From Candidatus Daviesbacteria bacterium (lineage in GTDB: Bacteria; Patescibacteria; Microgenomatia; Daviesbacterales; UBA10151): a stretch of DNA of 64,000 nt. The translations under genes were made by a program, and so were the position numbers. The stretch covers positions 124,001-188,000 of the forward strand of contig JAQTZF010000001.1 of NCBI GenBank assembly GCA_028687915.1. The letters are read 5' to 3'. The notes under the pieces are model-generated. The model was not told where the DNA came from. It searched no databases and saw only the letters and a program-made list of their open reading frames with translations. This document shows, in pieces, positions 56,618 through 64,000 of the stretch. The number at the start of each line of letters is the position of its first letter. The first letter of the stretch is position 1.

Positions 56618-58408
56618 TTATTCTTTAGTCCTTGCTTTAACAGTTGTTCTAAATTCCATATAATTTCCAAACATTAAGCGTGTTTGGGCATCAATTGCTG
56701 GTAGGGCAGAAATAGAAACCATGATAACAGGGATTAATACCCATTGAATATATGACCATAATTTTTCTAAGGCATTCCAGGATTTTGGTCTTGGTGGCAC
56801 AGTTTTTTCATGAACAAAGATGGTGGCAAAAAGCCCAAAGAAAGCACCTGTTAAGATGTAAGATGAAACCACAGGGAGGTTATATGCTACAGCTGATTCA
56901 TTGTAATGAGGATTAACTAAAGGTATTAGAAGACCTGCAAAAGTAACAAATAATGCCAGTGTTCCCCATTTGAAGTCTCCCCATATTTTAAATAATACTT
57001 TATCTGTCTTATTCCAAAAATCAATATCTTTTTGATTAAAATAAGACTTAATAATAAAAGGCATATGTTCCACTCCATAGGCCCATCTTTTTAATTGTAA
57101 ATATTGATTTTGGAAAGTTTTTAAAATTGTTGTGTCTAGCACTGCATCAGCAGTAATAGGCATGTAATGAGGAATAACTTTATAGTGACCATTGTAGTGA
57201 AAGTATGCTTTCCAGTAGAAACCAGAATCATCGTTTACCTTATCTGGAATCCATAAACCAATATCAAGCAAAGAAGACAGATTCATAGAAAGGGACGAAA
57301 AATTCATATACTTATCAGAACCAACCATTTCCGCGAGTTGCCAGAAGGCTGTTCCTGTAGCAATAAGTCTCATTGGGGCTGGTGCTTGCCAATAATTATT
57401 ATAGTAAAGGAAAACACCTGTGTAAGATCTGTGTAAACGCTCTTTAACAGGAGTGGCTAAGTATTTATGCATCATACCTGCCAGAAATTGAGGATGGACT
57501 ACAAAATCTGCATCAAGAGTGGTAACGATGACCTTACTGGGATCGATTTTAATTTTAGCAAATTCTTTGGTGGCATTGATGATAATAAAATTACGGTTTG
57601 TTGCGGGCCCGGCAATTTCTCCAGGTAAGCCATAAGGGTGTACCGTGACAAAGCAGCCACCGATTTTATCACTATTAACTGCACAATAATGTTGTACTTC
57701 AGCAATCTTTTTTGGATCATCTCTTTGTTCTAACCCGATACTTAAAAATATTTTATCTTTTGGATAATTGGAATTAATAATGGCATCAAATGCAGGCTTT
57801 AATACTTCAAGTGATTCTTTATAGGTGGGAATTACAAATAAATGATAATATTCTTTCCATTCATCAGGAAAATCCTGGTCAAGCTTTTGTAGCCAATTTT
57901 GTTTTTTTGCATAATTCATTTTTTTGTATCCAATATAAATTAAAATAGCAATCTTACAGGCATTAAAAAGCCAATAGATATCTGCAATTAAGATAATGTA
58001 GGCAACAGCAAAGGGTAATGTGTAAGAAAGCCATAAAGGAGAGGTTAAGGCTAACCAGGTCAAGGTTCCCGGGAAGATTTCAAGAAGCCTATCAATACCT
58101 TTTTCATGCCTTTTAGCAAAAGCATGTTCTGCGTTTTCAAATAAAAAATAATTTTTTGATAAAATATGATGAACAATTAAGCCAAGTCCGGCACCTATTG
58201 CAATAAAGGTAGTCAGTGTTTTAATAGAATCTGATCCTGCAAAGAAACCAATAAATACCCCAGCCATAGTTAAAATTAGTCCGATTACACTGTGGCTGAT
58301 TGGAAATATTCTCTTAATTAAAGGGATTTTTCGATTGATTGTGGCAACTAACTCCCCAATATAAAAAAAGAAAATAAAACTAATGATTAAACTTAATAAT
58401 ATTCGCAT
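56618..58408 (-). CDS. Membrane-bound family 2 glycosyltransferase
   Basis: This 596-residue protein has several N-terminal membrane helices, a cytoplasmic GT2 domain (FVIPTYKESLEVLKPAF; VIVTTLDADFVVHPQ with the DxD; VNDDSGFYWKAYF; and QYLQLKRWAYG, the QxxRW motif) and C-terminal helices. The QxxRW and DxD pair marks processive, cellulose-synthase-like enzymes. It probably extends an extracellular polysaccharide or glycolipid. It is first in the operon with DUF1648-like, WecA-like and UbiA-like genes. Its leader has TATAAT and GAGGAAA. Confidence 0.88.
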   Translation of the reverse strand: MRILLSLIISFIFFFYIGELVATINRKIPLIKRIFPISHSVIGLILTMAGVFIGFFAGSDSIKTLTTFIAIGAGLGLIVHHILSKNYFLFENAEHAFAKRHEKGIDRLLEIFPGTLTWLALTSPLWLSYTLPFAVAYIILIADIYWLFNACKIAILIYIGYKKMNYAKKQNWLQKLDQDFPDEWKEYYHLFVIPTYKESLEVLKPAFDAIINSNYPKDKIFLSIGLEQRDDPKKIAEVQHYCAVNSDKIGGCFVTVHPYGLPGEIAGPATNRNFIIINATKEFAKIKIDPSKVIVTTLDADFVVHPQFLAGMMHKYLATPVKERLHRSYTGVFLYYNNYWQAPAPMRLIATGTAFWQLAEMVGSDKYMNFSSLSMNLSSLLDIGLWIPDKVNDDSGFYWKAYFHYNGHYKVIPHYMPITADAVLDTTILKTFQNQYLQLKRWAYGVEHMPFIIKSYFNQKDIDFWNKTDKVLFKIWGDFKWGTLALFVTFAGLLIPLVNPHYNESAVAYNLPVVSSYILTGAFFGLFATIFVHEKTVPPRPKSWNALEKLWSYIQWVLIPVIMVSISALPAIDAQTRLMFGNYMEFRTTVKARTKE

Positions 58409-58474
58409 AACCTAGGCAGGTTTCCTCATTATAGCTCAAATAGAATTATTAATTAAGTCCTGCGATAAAACTCT

Positions 58475-58939
58475 TTAAATCTTAATATATTTTTTAAAGA
58501 AGCTAAGGAAAACTAATAAACTAATAATGGCAATACAGGTGGCAATTATTTGATCAAACATATAAAGTTCAAGAGGGCTTAAGTTAAGGTTATTAGCTAT
58601 TTCCAGCCATTCTTTTTCCCATGGTCTGTTTAGAGAAGAAAATTGAGCATTCAACCCATACAAAGCTTCTATAAAAGCCCTAATTGTGGCATATATGGAA
58701 AAAAATAAGCCAGAATATATTGGATTATCTTTCTTCCATAAAGTTACAGAAGCAATAGCCAAAAATGTTCCTAATACTATTGCATCTCCCCAAACAAATA
58801 TACCTAATGGGAAAAAAGCCCAACTGTGAGCAGAAAAGTTGCCACCTAAGTAGTTTATGACTCCTAATATAGCTGCTAAAGAAGAGAAAGCTCCAATACT
58901 TATAAGGAATAATTGATGATGGTTAAAATTTGTTTTCAT
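58475..58939 (-). CDS. Unknown four-helix membrane protein
   Basis: This 154-residue protein has four hydrophobic segments (about 10-32, 42-65, 70-90 and 125-150) with a polar loop LNAQFSSLNRPWEKEWLEIANN. It is not recognised. It follows tatD on the same strand with a 15-nt gap, so the two are probably one unit. Nothing indicates a function. Confidence 0.5.
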   Translation of the reverse strand: MKTNFNHHQLFLISIGAFSSLAAILGVINYLGGNFSAHSWAFFPLGIFVWGDAIVLGTFLAIASVTLWKKDNPIYSGLFFSIYATIRAFIEALYGLNAQFSSLNRPWEKEWLEIANNLNLSPLELYMFDQIIATCIAIISLLVFLSFFKKYIKI

Positions 58940-58954
58940 GAATAAGTTTTAAGT

Positions 58955-59746
58955 TTAAGGTAAATTGAATAAGGTTTTAGCATTATTCAAGGTGATTTCA
59001 GCAACTTGATCAAAGGTTAAATCTTTAATTTCAGCAATTGTTTTTACAACCTCAGAAACATTTGCTGGCTCATTTCTTTGACCTCTTTGGGTTTGTGGGG
59101 GAAGGAAGGGGCAATCAGTTTCTGTCAGAACTTTTTCCAAGGGTATTGATTTGATAATTTCTCTTAATGCTTCATTTTTGGGATAAGTAATAATACAAGA
59201 AAATGAAAGGTAGAAACCTAAGTCCAGAGCCTTTTGAGCAATTTCTTTTGATCCTGTAAAACTATGTAATATAGCAGTTACCCCAGAGAAATCAAAATCA
59301 AAAATATCTTCCCAGGCATCGCGGCAGTGGATAATCAAAGGTAAATTAAGTTTTTTAGCCAGATTAATCTGAGCTTGAAATAAAGCTTTTTGGGCGATTA
59401 TTTCTTCACCAGTAATTTGTCCGTCGCGTTTAAAATAATCTAATCCGCATTCTCCAACCCCAACCACTTTTTGAGGATTTGCTAAATAGATTTTTTCTAA
59501 AGCCTTTATTTTTAAAGGAATAGATTTATCAGGATCAACCAGAGGTACATATTCCGGGTGCAGGCCAATGGAAGAATACATTTTTATTTTACTATCAGTA
59601 ATCTGTAATGCAGCTTTGCTGGAATTAATACTGGGACCAATATTAATAATGATTCCTACCCCAGCCTCTCTTGCTCTTTTGATAACGGCATCAAAATCTG
59701 GCTTAAATTGTTTAACGTCTAAATGTGCGTGTGTATCAGTAATCAT
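58955..59746 (-). CDS. tatD: TatD-family metal-dependent deoxyribonuclease
   Basis: This 263-residue protein shows the TatD motifs: DTHAHLDVKQF (HxH), GVGECGLDYFKRD (Glu), LIIHCRDAWEDIF (His), ILHSFTGSKEIAQKAL (His) and LTETDCPFLPPQ (Asp). TatD enzymes are 3'-5' exonucleases that act on DNA and RNA in repair and quality control. Its position next to metG is common in bacteria. The start touches the neighbouring membrane gene (2-nt spacing). Confidence 0.95.
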   Translation of the reverse strand: MITDTHAHLDVKQFKPDFDAVIKRAREAGVGIIINIGPSINSSKAALQITDSKIKMYSSIGLHPEYVPLVDPDKSIPLKIKALEKIYLANPQKVVGVGECGLDYFKRDGQITGEEIIAQKALFQAQINLAKKLNLPLIIHCRDAWEDIFDFDFSGVTAILHSFTGSKEIAQKALDLGFYLSFSCIITYPKNEALREIIKSIPLEKVLTETDCPFLPPQTQRGQRNEPANVSEVVKTIAEIKDLTFDQVAEITLNNAKTLFNLP

Positions 59747-59747
59747 T

Positions 59748-60056
59748 TTATTTTATCCATGTCCAAAGCCAAAAGGCTAAAAAAGCAATGAATAAACTTA
59801 CAGATGATATTCCCATTAACCCAAATTCGCTAGCACTTAGTGATTTAATTGTTAATAGTAAGACTGTGGCTTCTATTGGTAGAGCCCAATAGCGATGGAA
59901 TTTCCCTAGTAAACTAACTTGGCGAACTGGTTTTTTGTGACCCATGTCAATTAAAGGATGGTGTATATGCAAAATATCTTGCAGCAGATCTCGAGTTAGA
60001 TGATAGGTAGCCCAAATAAATAAAAGCCAAATAATGATGTTCTCTATTTGTGTCAT
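59748..60056 (-). CDS. Unknown small membrane protein between tatD and metG
   Basis: This 102-residue protein has an N-terminal amphipathic and hydrophobic segment, a polar His-rich middle (DILHIHHPLIDMGHKKPVRQ) and two C-terminal hydrophobic segments (about 57-70 and 76-100). It is not recognised. It sits 9 nt after metG and 1 nt before tatD, so it is probably in the metG-tatD operon. The His cluster could bind metal, but that is speculative. Confidence 0.5.
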   Translation of the reverse strand: MTQIENIIIWLLFIWATYHLTRDLLQDILHIHHPLIDMGHKKPVRQVSLLGKFHRYWALPIEATVLLLTIKSLSASEFGLMGISSVSLFIAFLAFWLWTWIK

Positions 60057-60065
60057 AAAAATATC

Positions 60066-61454
60066 TTATCTAATTCTAGGAAAAAGTGATGGCCCGGATT
60101 TAACTTCACCGGAGAATTGGGTTAAGATTTTTTCTGCAGTTTCTGGTAAAAATGGTTTTAGGCTTAAAGCAATAGAGCGAATTTTAATACTGCTTTCTGA
60201 TAAAAATTCTGTTAGTTCTGCTGTCTCTAATTTCCAGGGCTGTACTTCATTAATCTTTTTATCAAGTGCAGCAATATCTTGCCAAATAAAGGTTAATGCC
60301 TCGCTAAATTTAAGTTCTTTTAACTTTTGCGAAACAAGGGGATCAAATATTTCTGTAGTTTCTGTTACTTTGAAATTTACTTTTTCTGCAAGTTTTGCAA
60401 TTCTTGCGATCAAATTACCTAAACCATTAGCTAAGTCTGCATTAAAACTTCGGTCAAGATACTCCCATGAAAAATCCCCGTCTTCTCCAAAAGGAAAAGC
60501 TGATAAAAGGACATATCTGGTTCCATCAACACCATATTTAGTTATTAACTCCTCAGGCTTGATTACATTACCAATAGTTTTAGACATTTTTTGCCCATTA
60601 ATAGTAAAAAATCCATGAGCAAAAACTTGCTTGGGAGTTTCTTCATTAATAGAGAGAAGCATGGCGGGCCAGATGATACTATGAAACCAAAGGATATCCT
60701 TGCCGACAAGATGTAAATCAGCCGGCCAAATACCTTTTTCTTTGCCATACGTGTAATAGTTTATAAGAGCATCAATCCAAACATAAACAGTGTGTTTATT
60801 ATCAAATGGTAAAGGGATTCCCCATTCTAGGCTAGCCCGCGAGATAGAAATATCTTCCAATCCTTGTTTTATTTTTCCTAAAACTTCATTTTTTCGGGCA
60901 ATGGGACGAACATTAATCTCATCAGAAGAGATTAATGTTTCTAATTGATCCTGAAATTTGCTTAACTTAAAATAATAATTTTCTTCTGCATATTCAATTG
61001 GTTTAGTTTTATGTTCAGAGCATACACCATCTGTTAACTCTTCTGGTGACATAAATTTTTCATGACCCACACAATATAATCCTTTATATAGTCTGGGATT
61101 TTGATCAATTGCATCATTCTCGTACATTTTTTGCAAAAAACCCTGAACGATTTTTATATGATCTTCATCAGTGGTTCTAATAAAGCGAGAATAATTTATA
61201 TTTAATTTATCCCAGATTTGTTTAAACTCTGAAGATATTTGATCTACATATTGTTGGGGTTTAAGGTTGTGTTTTTTAGCAGCTTCTTCAATTTTTGCTC
61301 CATGTTCATCAGCACCAGTTAATAATCTGGCATCATAACCTATTTGTTTATAAAAACGGGTAATTACATCTGCGGCAATTGTTGTATAGGTATGCCCGAT
61401 ATGTGGAACATCATTAACATAATATATTGGTGTAGTTGCGTAATATTTATTCAT
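60066..61454 (-). CDS. metG: Methionyl-tRNA synthetase
   Basis: This 462-residue class I synthetase has YYVNDVPHIGHTYT (HIGH motif), ADEHGAKIEEAAKKHNL and GQKMSKTIGNVIKP (KMSKS). A single catalytic core and a short anticodon-binding domain are present; the C-terminal EMAP-like tRNA-binding domain is absent. This is a short form, common in reduced genomes. It has the cleanest leaderless-type promoter in the window (61461-61489) and starts the metG-x-tatD-y unit. Confidence 0.96.
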   Translation of the reverse strand: MNKYYATTPIYYVNDVPHIGHTYTTIAADVITRFYKQIGYDARLLTGADEHGAKIEEAAKKHNLKPQQYVDQISSEFKQIWDKLNINYSRFIRTTDEDHIKIVQGFLQKMYENDAIDQNPRLYKGLYCVGHEKFMSPEELTDGVCSEHKTKPIEYAEENYYFKLSKFQDQLETLISSDEINVRPIARKNEVLGKIKQGLEDISISRASLEWGIPLPFDNKHTVYVWIDALINYYTYGKEKGIWPADLHLVGKDILWFHSIIWPAMLLSINEETPKQVFAHGFFTINGQKMSKTIGNVIKPEELITKYGVDGTRYVLLSAFPFGEDGDFSWEYLDRSFNADLANGLGNLIARIAKLAEKVNFKVTETTEIFDPLVSQKLKELKFSEALTFIWQDIAALDKKINEVQPWKLETAELTEFLSESSIKIRSIALSLKPFLPETAEKILTQFSGEVKSGPSLFPRIR

Positions 61455-61460
61455 GCTAGG

Positions 61461-61489
61461 ATTGTAACTTTTTGGTACTTGCCTGTCAA
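61461..61489 (-). promoter_or_regulatory. Promoter of metG (leaderless type)
   Basis: On the minus strand TTGACA (61484-61489), a 17-nt spacer and TACAAT (61461-61466) end 6 nt before the metG ATG (61452-61454). Confidence 0.75.
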
Positions 61490-61493
61490 AGCA

Positions 61494-61859
61494 TTAACGC
61501 TGTTTCTTAAGCTTTAAACTTTGAATTTTTGACTGTTGTAAGCTTCGTGTTTTCTTAAAAGAGATAGCACTAAAAGTTGTGGCAACTATGATAAGTGCTC
61601 CCGATAAAAAATTTAGCATTCCCAATGATTTAAAAATTATCATTAAAATAATCCCAAGACTAAGAATGAAACTTCTTATATAGAACTTAAAAAAAATATT
61701 TAATAAAAATATTAAAAATAAAAAGAGGGGAATAAAAAACAATAATAATTGAATAAAATTTGCTGATGTTAAAGACTGAGGAGGCTTAGTAAAGTAAACA
61801 ATAATAACAAACACGCCTCCAAATATAAGAATAGGCAGGATTTTTTTAAGGTATTGCAC
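61494..61859 (-). CDS. Unknown membrane protein with GTG start
   Basis: This 121-residue protein has three to four hydrophobic segments (about 7-24, 36-57, 65-84 and 88-103) and a basic tail (KKTRSLQQSKIQSLKLKKQR). It is not recognised. The GTG at 61857-61859 is supported as the start by a promoter that ends 6 nt upstream. It is a single gene just upstream of metG on the same strand. Confidence 0.5.
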   Translation of the reverse strand: MQYLKKILPILIFGGVFVIIVYFTKPPQSLTSANFIQLLLFFIPLFLFLIFLLNIFFKFYIRSFILSLGIILMIIFKSLGMLNFLSGALIIVATTFSAISFKKTRSLQQSKIQSLKLKKQR

Positions 61860-61865
61860 TTAGTT

Positions 61866-61894
61866 ATTGTATCGTGGGCGAGATTACAAGACAA
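61866..61894 (-). promoter_or_regulatory. Promoter of the GTG-start membrane protein (leaderless type)
   Basis: On the minus strand TTGTCT (61889-61894), a 17-nt spacer and TACAAT (61866-61871) end 6 nt before the GTG at 61857-61859. Confidence 0.6.
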
Positions 61895-61922
61895 GTTAAA
61901 AAAAATTTGGTAAAATAGGGAT

Positions 61923-62627
61923 ATGAGGGATAAGTCAAAGGTGGTAATTACTAAAAATGGGCCTTATGTAGTCTTCGGTTCTTTACCCTTAGATAAACAA
62001 ACAATAATCCCTGATGAAGATGGTGTTCCATATAAATACAAACAAGGTGAAAAATTTCCAAAACAAGAAACTTATTTGCTCTGCCGTTGTGGCAAATCTA
62101 AAAATAAACCATATTGTGATCAAACACATCTAAAAATTGGATTTAAGGCAAAAGAGACAGCCAGTAAGGAAAAATATCTTAATCAAGCTGAAATGCTTGA
62201 AGGGCCTGATCTGGATTTATCTGATGCAGCATCTCTTTGTGCTTCTGCCAGTTTTTGTGATCGGGCAGGTGGTACGTGGCAATTAACAAAAAATTCCAAT
62301 AATGCAAAATCTAAAAAACTTGCAGTAGAACAGTGTGCTAATTGTCCTTCTGGTAGATTGGTAGCCTGGGATAAAAAAACAGGAAAAGCAATTGAACCAA
62401 AGTTTGAAAAAAGTATAAGTATAATTGAAGATGCTGCTTCAAACACCAGTGGACCAGTGTGGGTTAAAGGTGGTGTACAAATTGAAGAAGATGATGGAGA
62501 GAAGTTAGAAATTAGAAATAGAGTAACTTTATGCCGTTGCGGAAAATCAAAAAATAAACCCTATTGTGATGGTTCTCACATTGAAGTTGACTTTAATGAT
62601 GGGGATGAGAGTTTAAAAACTGCTTGA
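61923..62627 (+). CDS. Iron-sulfur protein with two CDGSH domains
   Basis: This 234-residue protein has two CDGSH (mitoNEET-like) motifs, CRCGKSKNKPYCDQTH and CRCGKSKNKPYCDGSH, each with the 3-Cys/1-His ligands of a 2Fe-2S cluster. Between them lies a Cys-containing region (SLCASASFCDRAGG and EQCANCPSGRLVAWD) resembling the mid domain of bacterial CDGSH fusion proteins. It probably carries electrons or senses redox state. A TAAAAT (61911-61916) ends 6 nt before the ATG. Confidence 0.9.
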   Translation: MRDKSKVVITKNGPYVVFGSLPLDKQTIIPDEDGVPYKYKQGEKFPKQETYLLCRCGKSKNKPYCDQTHLKIGFKAKETASKEKYLNQAEMLEGPDLDLSDAASLCASASFCDRAGGTWQLTKNSNNAKSKKLAVEQCANCPSGRLVAWDKKTGKAIEPKFEKSISIIEDAASNTSGPVWVKGGVQIEEDDGEKLEIRNRVTLCRCGKSKNKPYCDGSHIEVDFNDGDESLKTA

Positions 62628-62671
62628 TTGCTGGAAAGTAAGTAATATAATTAACTTCTAAATATAAATTT

Positions 62672-63079
62672 ATGGCTAACGCAGAAACTCTAAAATTAAC
62701 AAATGGTGATTTAGCTGTTTATGTAAACAGTTATGTGGAAAAGATGGAAGTTGCACCATGTTTACCTGGTGTTAAAGTAGAGGTTTATTTTGGAACCTTT
62801 GGTGAAATAATTAGACGTCCTTTTGCAGGAATACCTCATGTCACGCCTGTAAGGGGTCCAATAGTTGATCTTAGAGTTGTTAGTGCGAATATTATTGATC
62901 AGGGTAATATTGGTATCAGGCCTTTATACTACTCCAATGGTTTTTTAAGAGTTGAGGAAGATAATGGGATTTTTCAGTGTTATGGAGATGAAAAATTAGA
63001 ACAACAATTAGTTGCTGCTGGTTTAGGAATAAGATTTCGAAATAGGGGAAGTATAATGAAATTTTTGCCATCTAAATAA
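62672..63079 (+). CDS. Unknown small protein
   Basis: This 135-residue protein is not recognised. It is mixed alpha/beta, without a signal peptide or membrane helix (TNGDLAVYVNSYVEKMEVAPCLPGVKVEVYFG, IPHVTPVRGPIVDLRVV). A TTGATT-16-TATAAT promoter can be read about 20 nt upstream. It stands alone between the CDGSH gene and the convergent sbcC. Confidence 0.5.
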   Translation: MANAETLKLTNGDLAVYVNSYVEKMEVAPCLPGVKVEVYFGTFGEIIRRPFAGIPHVTPVRGPIVDLRVVSANIIDQGNIGIRPLYYSNGFLRVEEDNGIFQCYGDEKLEQQLVAAGLGIRFRNRGSIMKFLPSK

Positions 63080-63129
63080 TTTAAACTCATAGAAAAAAGA
63101 GAGAAAATGGTTGGCAGTAAAGATAATTA

Positions 63130-64000
63130 TTAAGCTCCAATAACTTTAAAAGTAGAACCTGAGGTACCTTTTGAAACCTCAATTCTGGTAGGAAATTCTT
63201 CTTTTAATTCTTCCAAATGAGTAATAACTAAAATCTTTTCAAAATCATTTTTTATAGCATCCAGTGCCTCAACTATTCTGGTTCTTCCTTGGGCGTCTTG
63301 TGTTCCAAACCCTTCATCAATTACTAAAAATTGAAGTTTAGCCCCAGCTCTGTGAGTTAATAATTTTGACAGAGCAAGACGGACGGCAAAATTAACCCTA
63401 AATTGTTCACCACCAGAGTAAGCTTCATAAGGTCTTTCTCCCATTTCATCAGAAATAATTATATCCAAAGTTTCTACAATTCCTTTTTCTCCACCGGATA
63501 CTTTAGTTTTTGTTTCTCTTTGAGTTTGTAAACTTATTTTCATTCTTCCGTCTGATAATTTATCCAGTAATCTGTTTGCCTCATCCTCAATTTCGGGGAT
63601 GGCAGTTTCGATAATCATAGCTTGGATACCTTTTTTACCAAATGCCAGAGCTAATTCTTCAAAGGACTCTTTTTCTGCTTTTAATAATGATTTTTCATCT
63701 GTTTTTATTTTTTGAGTTTTTTCCAGTTGGGCAGTTCTTGAGATAAGCTCATTAATCTGACCTAAAACTCCGTTTGCTTCTTTTTCTTCCTGTCTTTTAC
63801 TATTTAATAAGTTTTCTGTTTCTAAAATATCCTTATTTGCTTCCATTATCTGATTTGATAAATCAGGATATTTGGCTATCTCTGCTTGCTGATCAGTTAC
63901 TTGTTTATTTTTATTTTGATAAAGTGTTCGCATTTCTACAACAACTTTTTGTTCTGATTCAAGGGTGGCCTGAAGACTAACCTTCATTTCTTTTTGTTGC
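63130..64000 (-). CDS. sbcC: SbcC/Rad50-type ATPase, C-terminal part
   Basis: The frame is open to the window edge on the minus strand, so this is the C-terminal part (at least 289 residues) of a longer protein. It has a coiled-coil stretch (LLNSKRQEEKEANGVLGQ), the ABC signature YSGGEQFRVNFAVRLALSKLL and Walker B LQFLVIDEGFGTQD. A D-loop and switch His follow (LVITHLEELKEEF). SbcC/Rad50 with SbcD processes DNA ends and hairpins, including those at palindromes. The remainder lies beyond 64000. Confidence 0.92.
   Translation of the reverse strand, partial: QQKEMKVSLQATLESEQKVVVEMRTLYQNKNKQVTDQQAEIAKYPDLSNQIMEANKDILETENLLNSKRQEEKEANGVLGQINELISRTAQLEKTQKIKTDEKSLLKAEKESFEELALAFGKKGIQAMIIETAIPEIEDEANRLLDKLSDGRMKISLQTQRETKTKVSGGEKGIVETLDIIISDEMGERPYEAYSGGEQFRVNFAVRLALSKLLTHRAGAKLQFLVIDEGFGTQDAQGRTRIVEALDAIKNDFEKILVITHLEELKEEFPTRIEVSKGTSGSTFKVIGA

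Noticed and set aside
60034..60618. 194-codon plus-strand frame
   Set aside because: It lies antisense to the strongly conserved metG C-terminal part and has no recognisable domain.

Overview
The window looks like a chromosomal segment from a Candidate Phyla Radiation (Patescibacteria) bacterium, probably of a Microgenomates-like lineage. The genes are short and densely packed. Several families typical of that group are present: DUF5652, a DUF4012 fusion, T4SS_pilin-type proteins, VanW/YoaR, a short ValRS and a short MetRS. UGA is used as an ordinary stop codon (for example at 10283-10285 and 52678-52680), which argues against the UGA-recoding Gracilibacteria and Absconditabacteria. The lineage is inferred from gene content, not from a search.

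Layout. 1-4.7 kb: a partial CYTH protein, a TlyA/FtsJ-like methyltransferase, a Nudix hydrolase, four tRNAs (Ser-CGA, Arg-GCG, Ser-GCU, Ser-UGA), comF, tmRNA and smpB. 4.7-9.1 kb: a minus-strand envelope operon (PP2C-like/beta-propeller protein, PH-domain protein, SpoIID-type protein). 9.2-25.4 kb: a type IV secretion-like locus. It holds six tandem VirB2-like pilins, a secreted clan GH-A glycosidase, a VirB6/TrbL-like channel protein, a PrgI/VirB3-like protein, a VirB4 ATPase, an anchored LytM-like protein and two anchored Ig-like proteins. Two unknown genes lie in it on the opposite strand, one behind a recognisable cobalamin riboswitch. No relaxase or VirD4 coupling protein is present.

25.4-32.3 kb is the replication origin neighbourhood: dnaN, a nuclease, a DnaA-box-rich oriC, dnaA, then rpmH-rnpA-yidD-yidC-hemerythrin-jag. 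32.3-48.9 kb carries housekeeping and envelope genes: a flippase, rnhA, an epimerase-DUF4012 fusion, rplY, valS, tsaD, a PD-(D/E)XK nuclease, thpR, VanW, a solute-binding protein, a LmbE deacetylase, a frameshifted SGNH hydrolase and murB. 49-52 kb is a groES-x-y-groEL-z operon with three unknown small genes. 52-61.5 kb is an envelope polysaccharide block (M23, PEGA/SH3, UbiA-type, WecA-type, GT2) followed by tatD and metG. The end holds a double-CDGSH protein and a partial sbcC.

Two window-wide signals stand out. First, many genes have a -35 (TTGnnn), a spacer of about 17 nt and a -10 (TAnnnT) that ends only 6-9 nt before the start codon, with no Shine-Dalgarno sequence. This suggests widespread leaderless transcription. 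The riboswitch gene, its neighbour and groES instead have leaders. Second, short palindromic repeat elements sit in frame inside conserved genes (tsaD twice, valS, the TlyA-like gene), much like Rickettsia palindromic elements.
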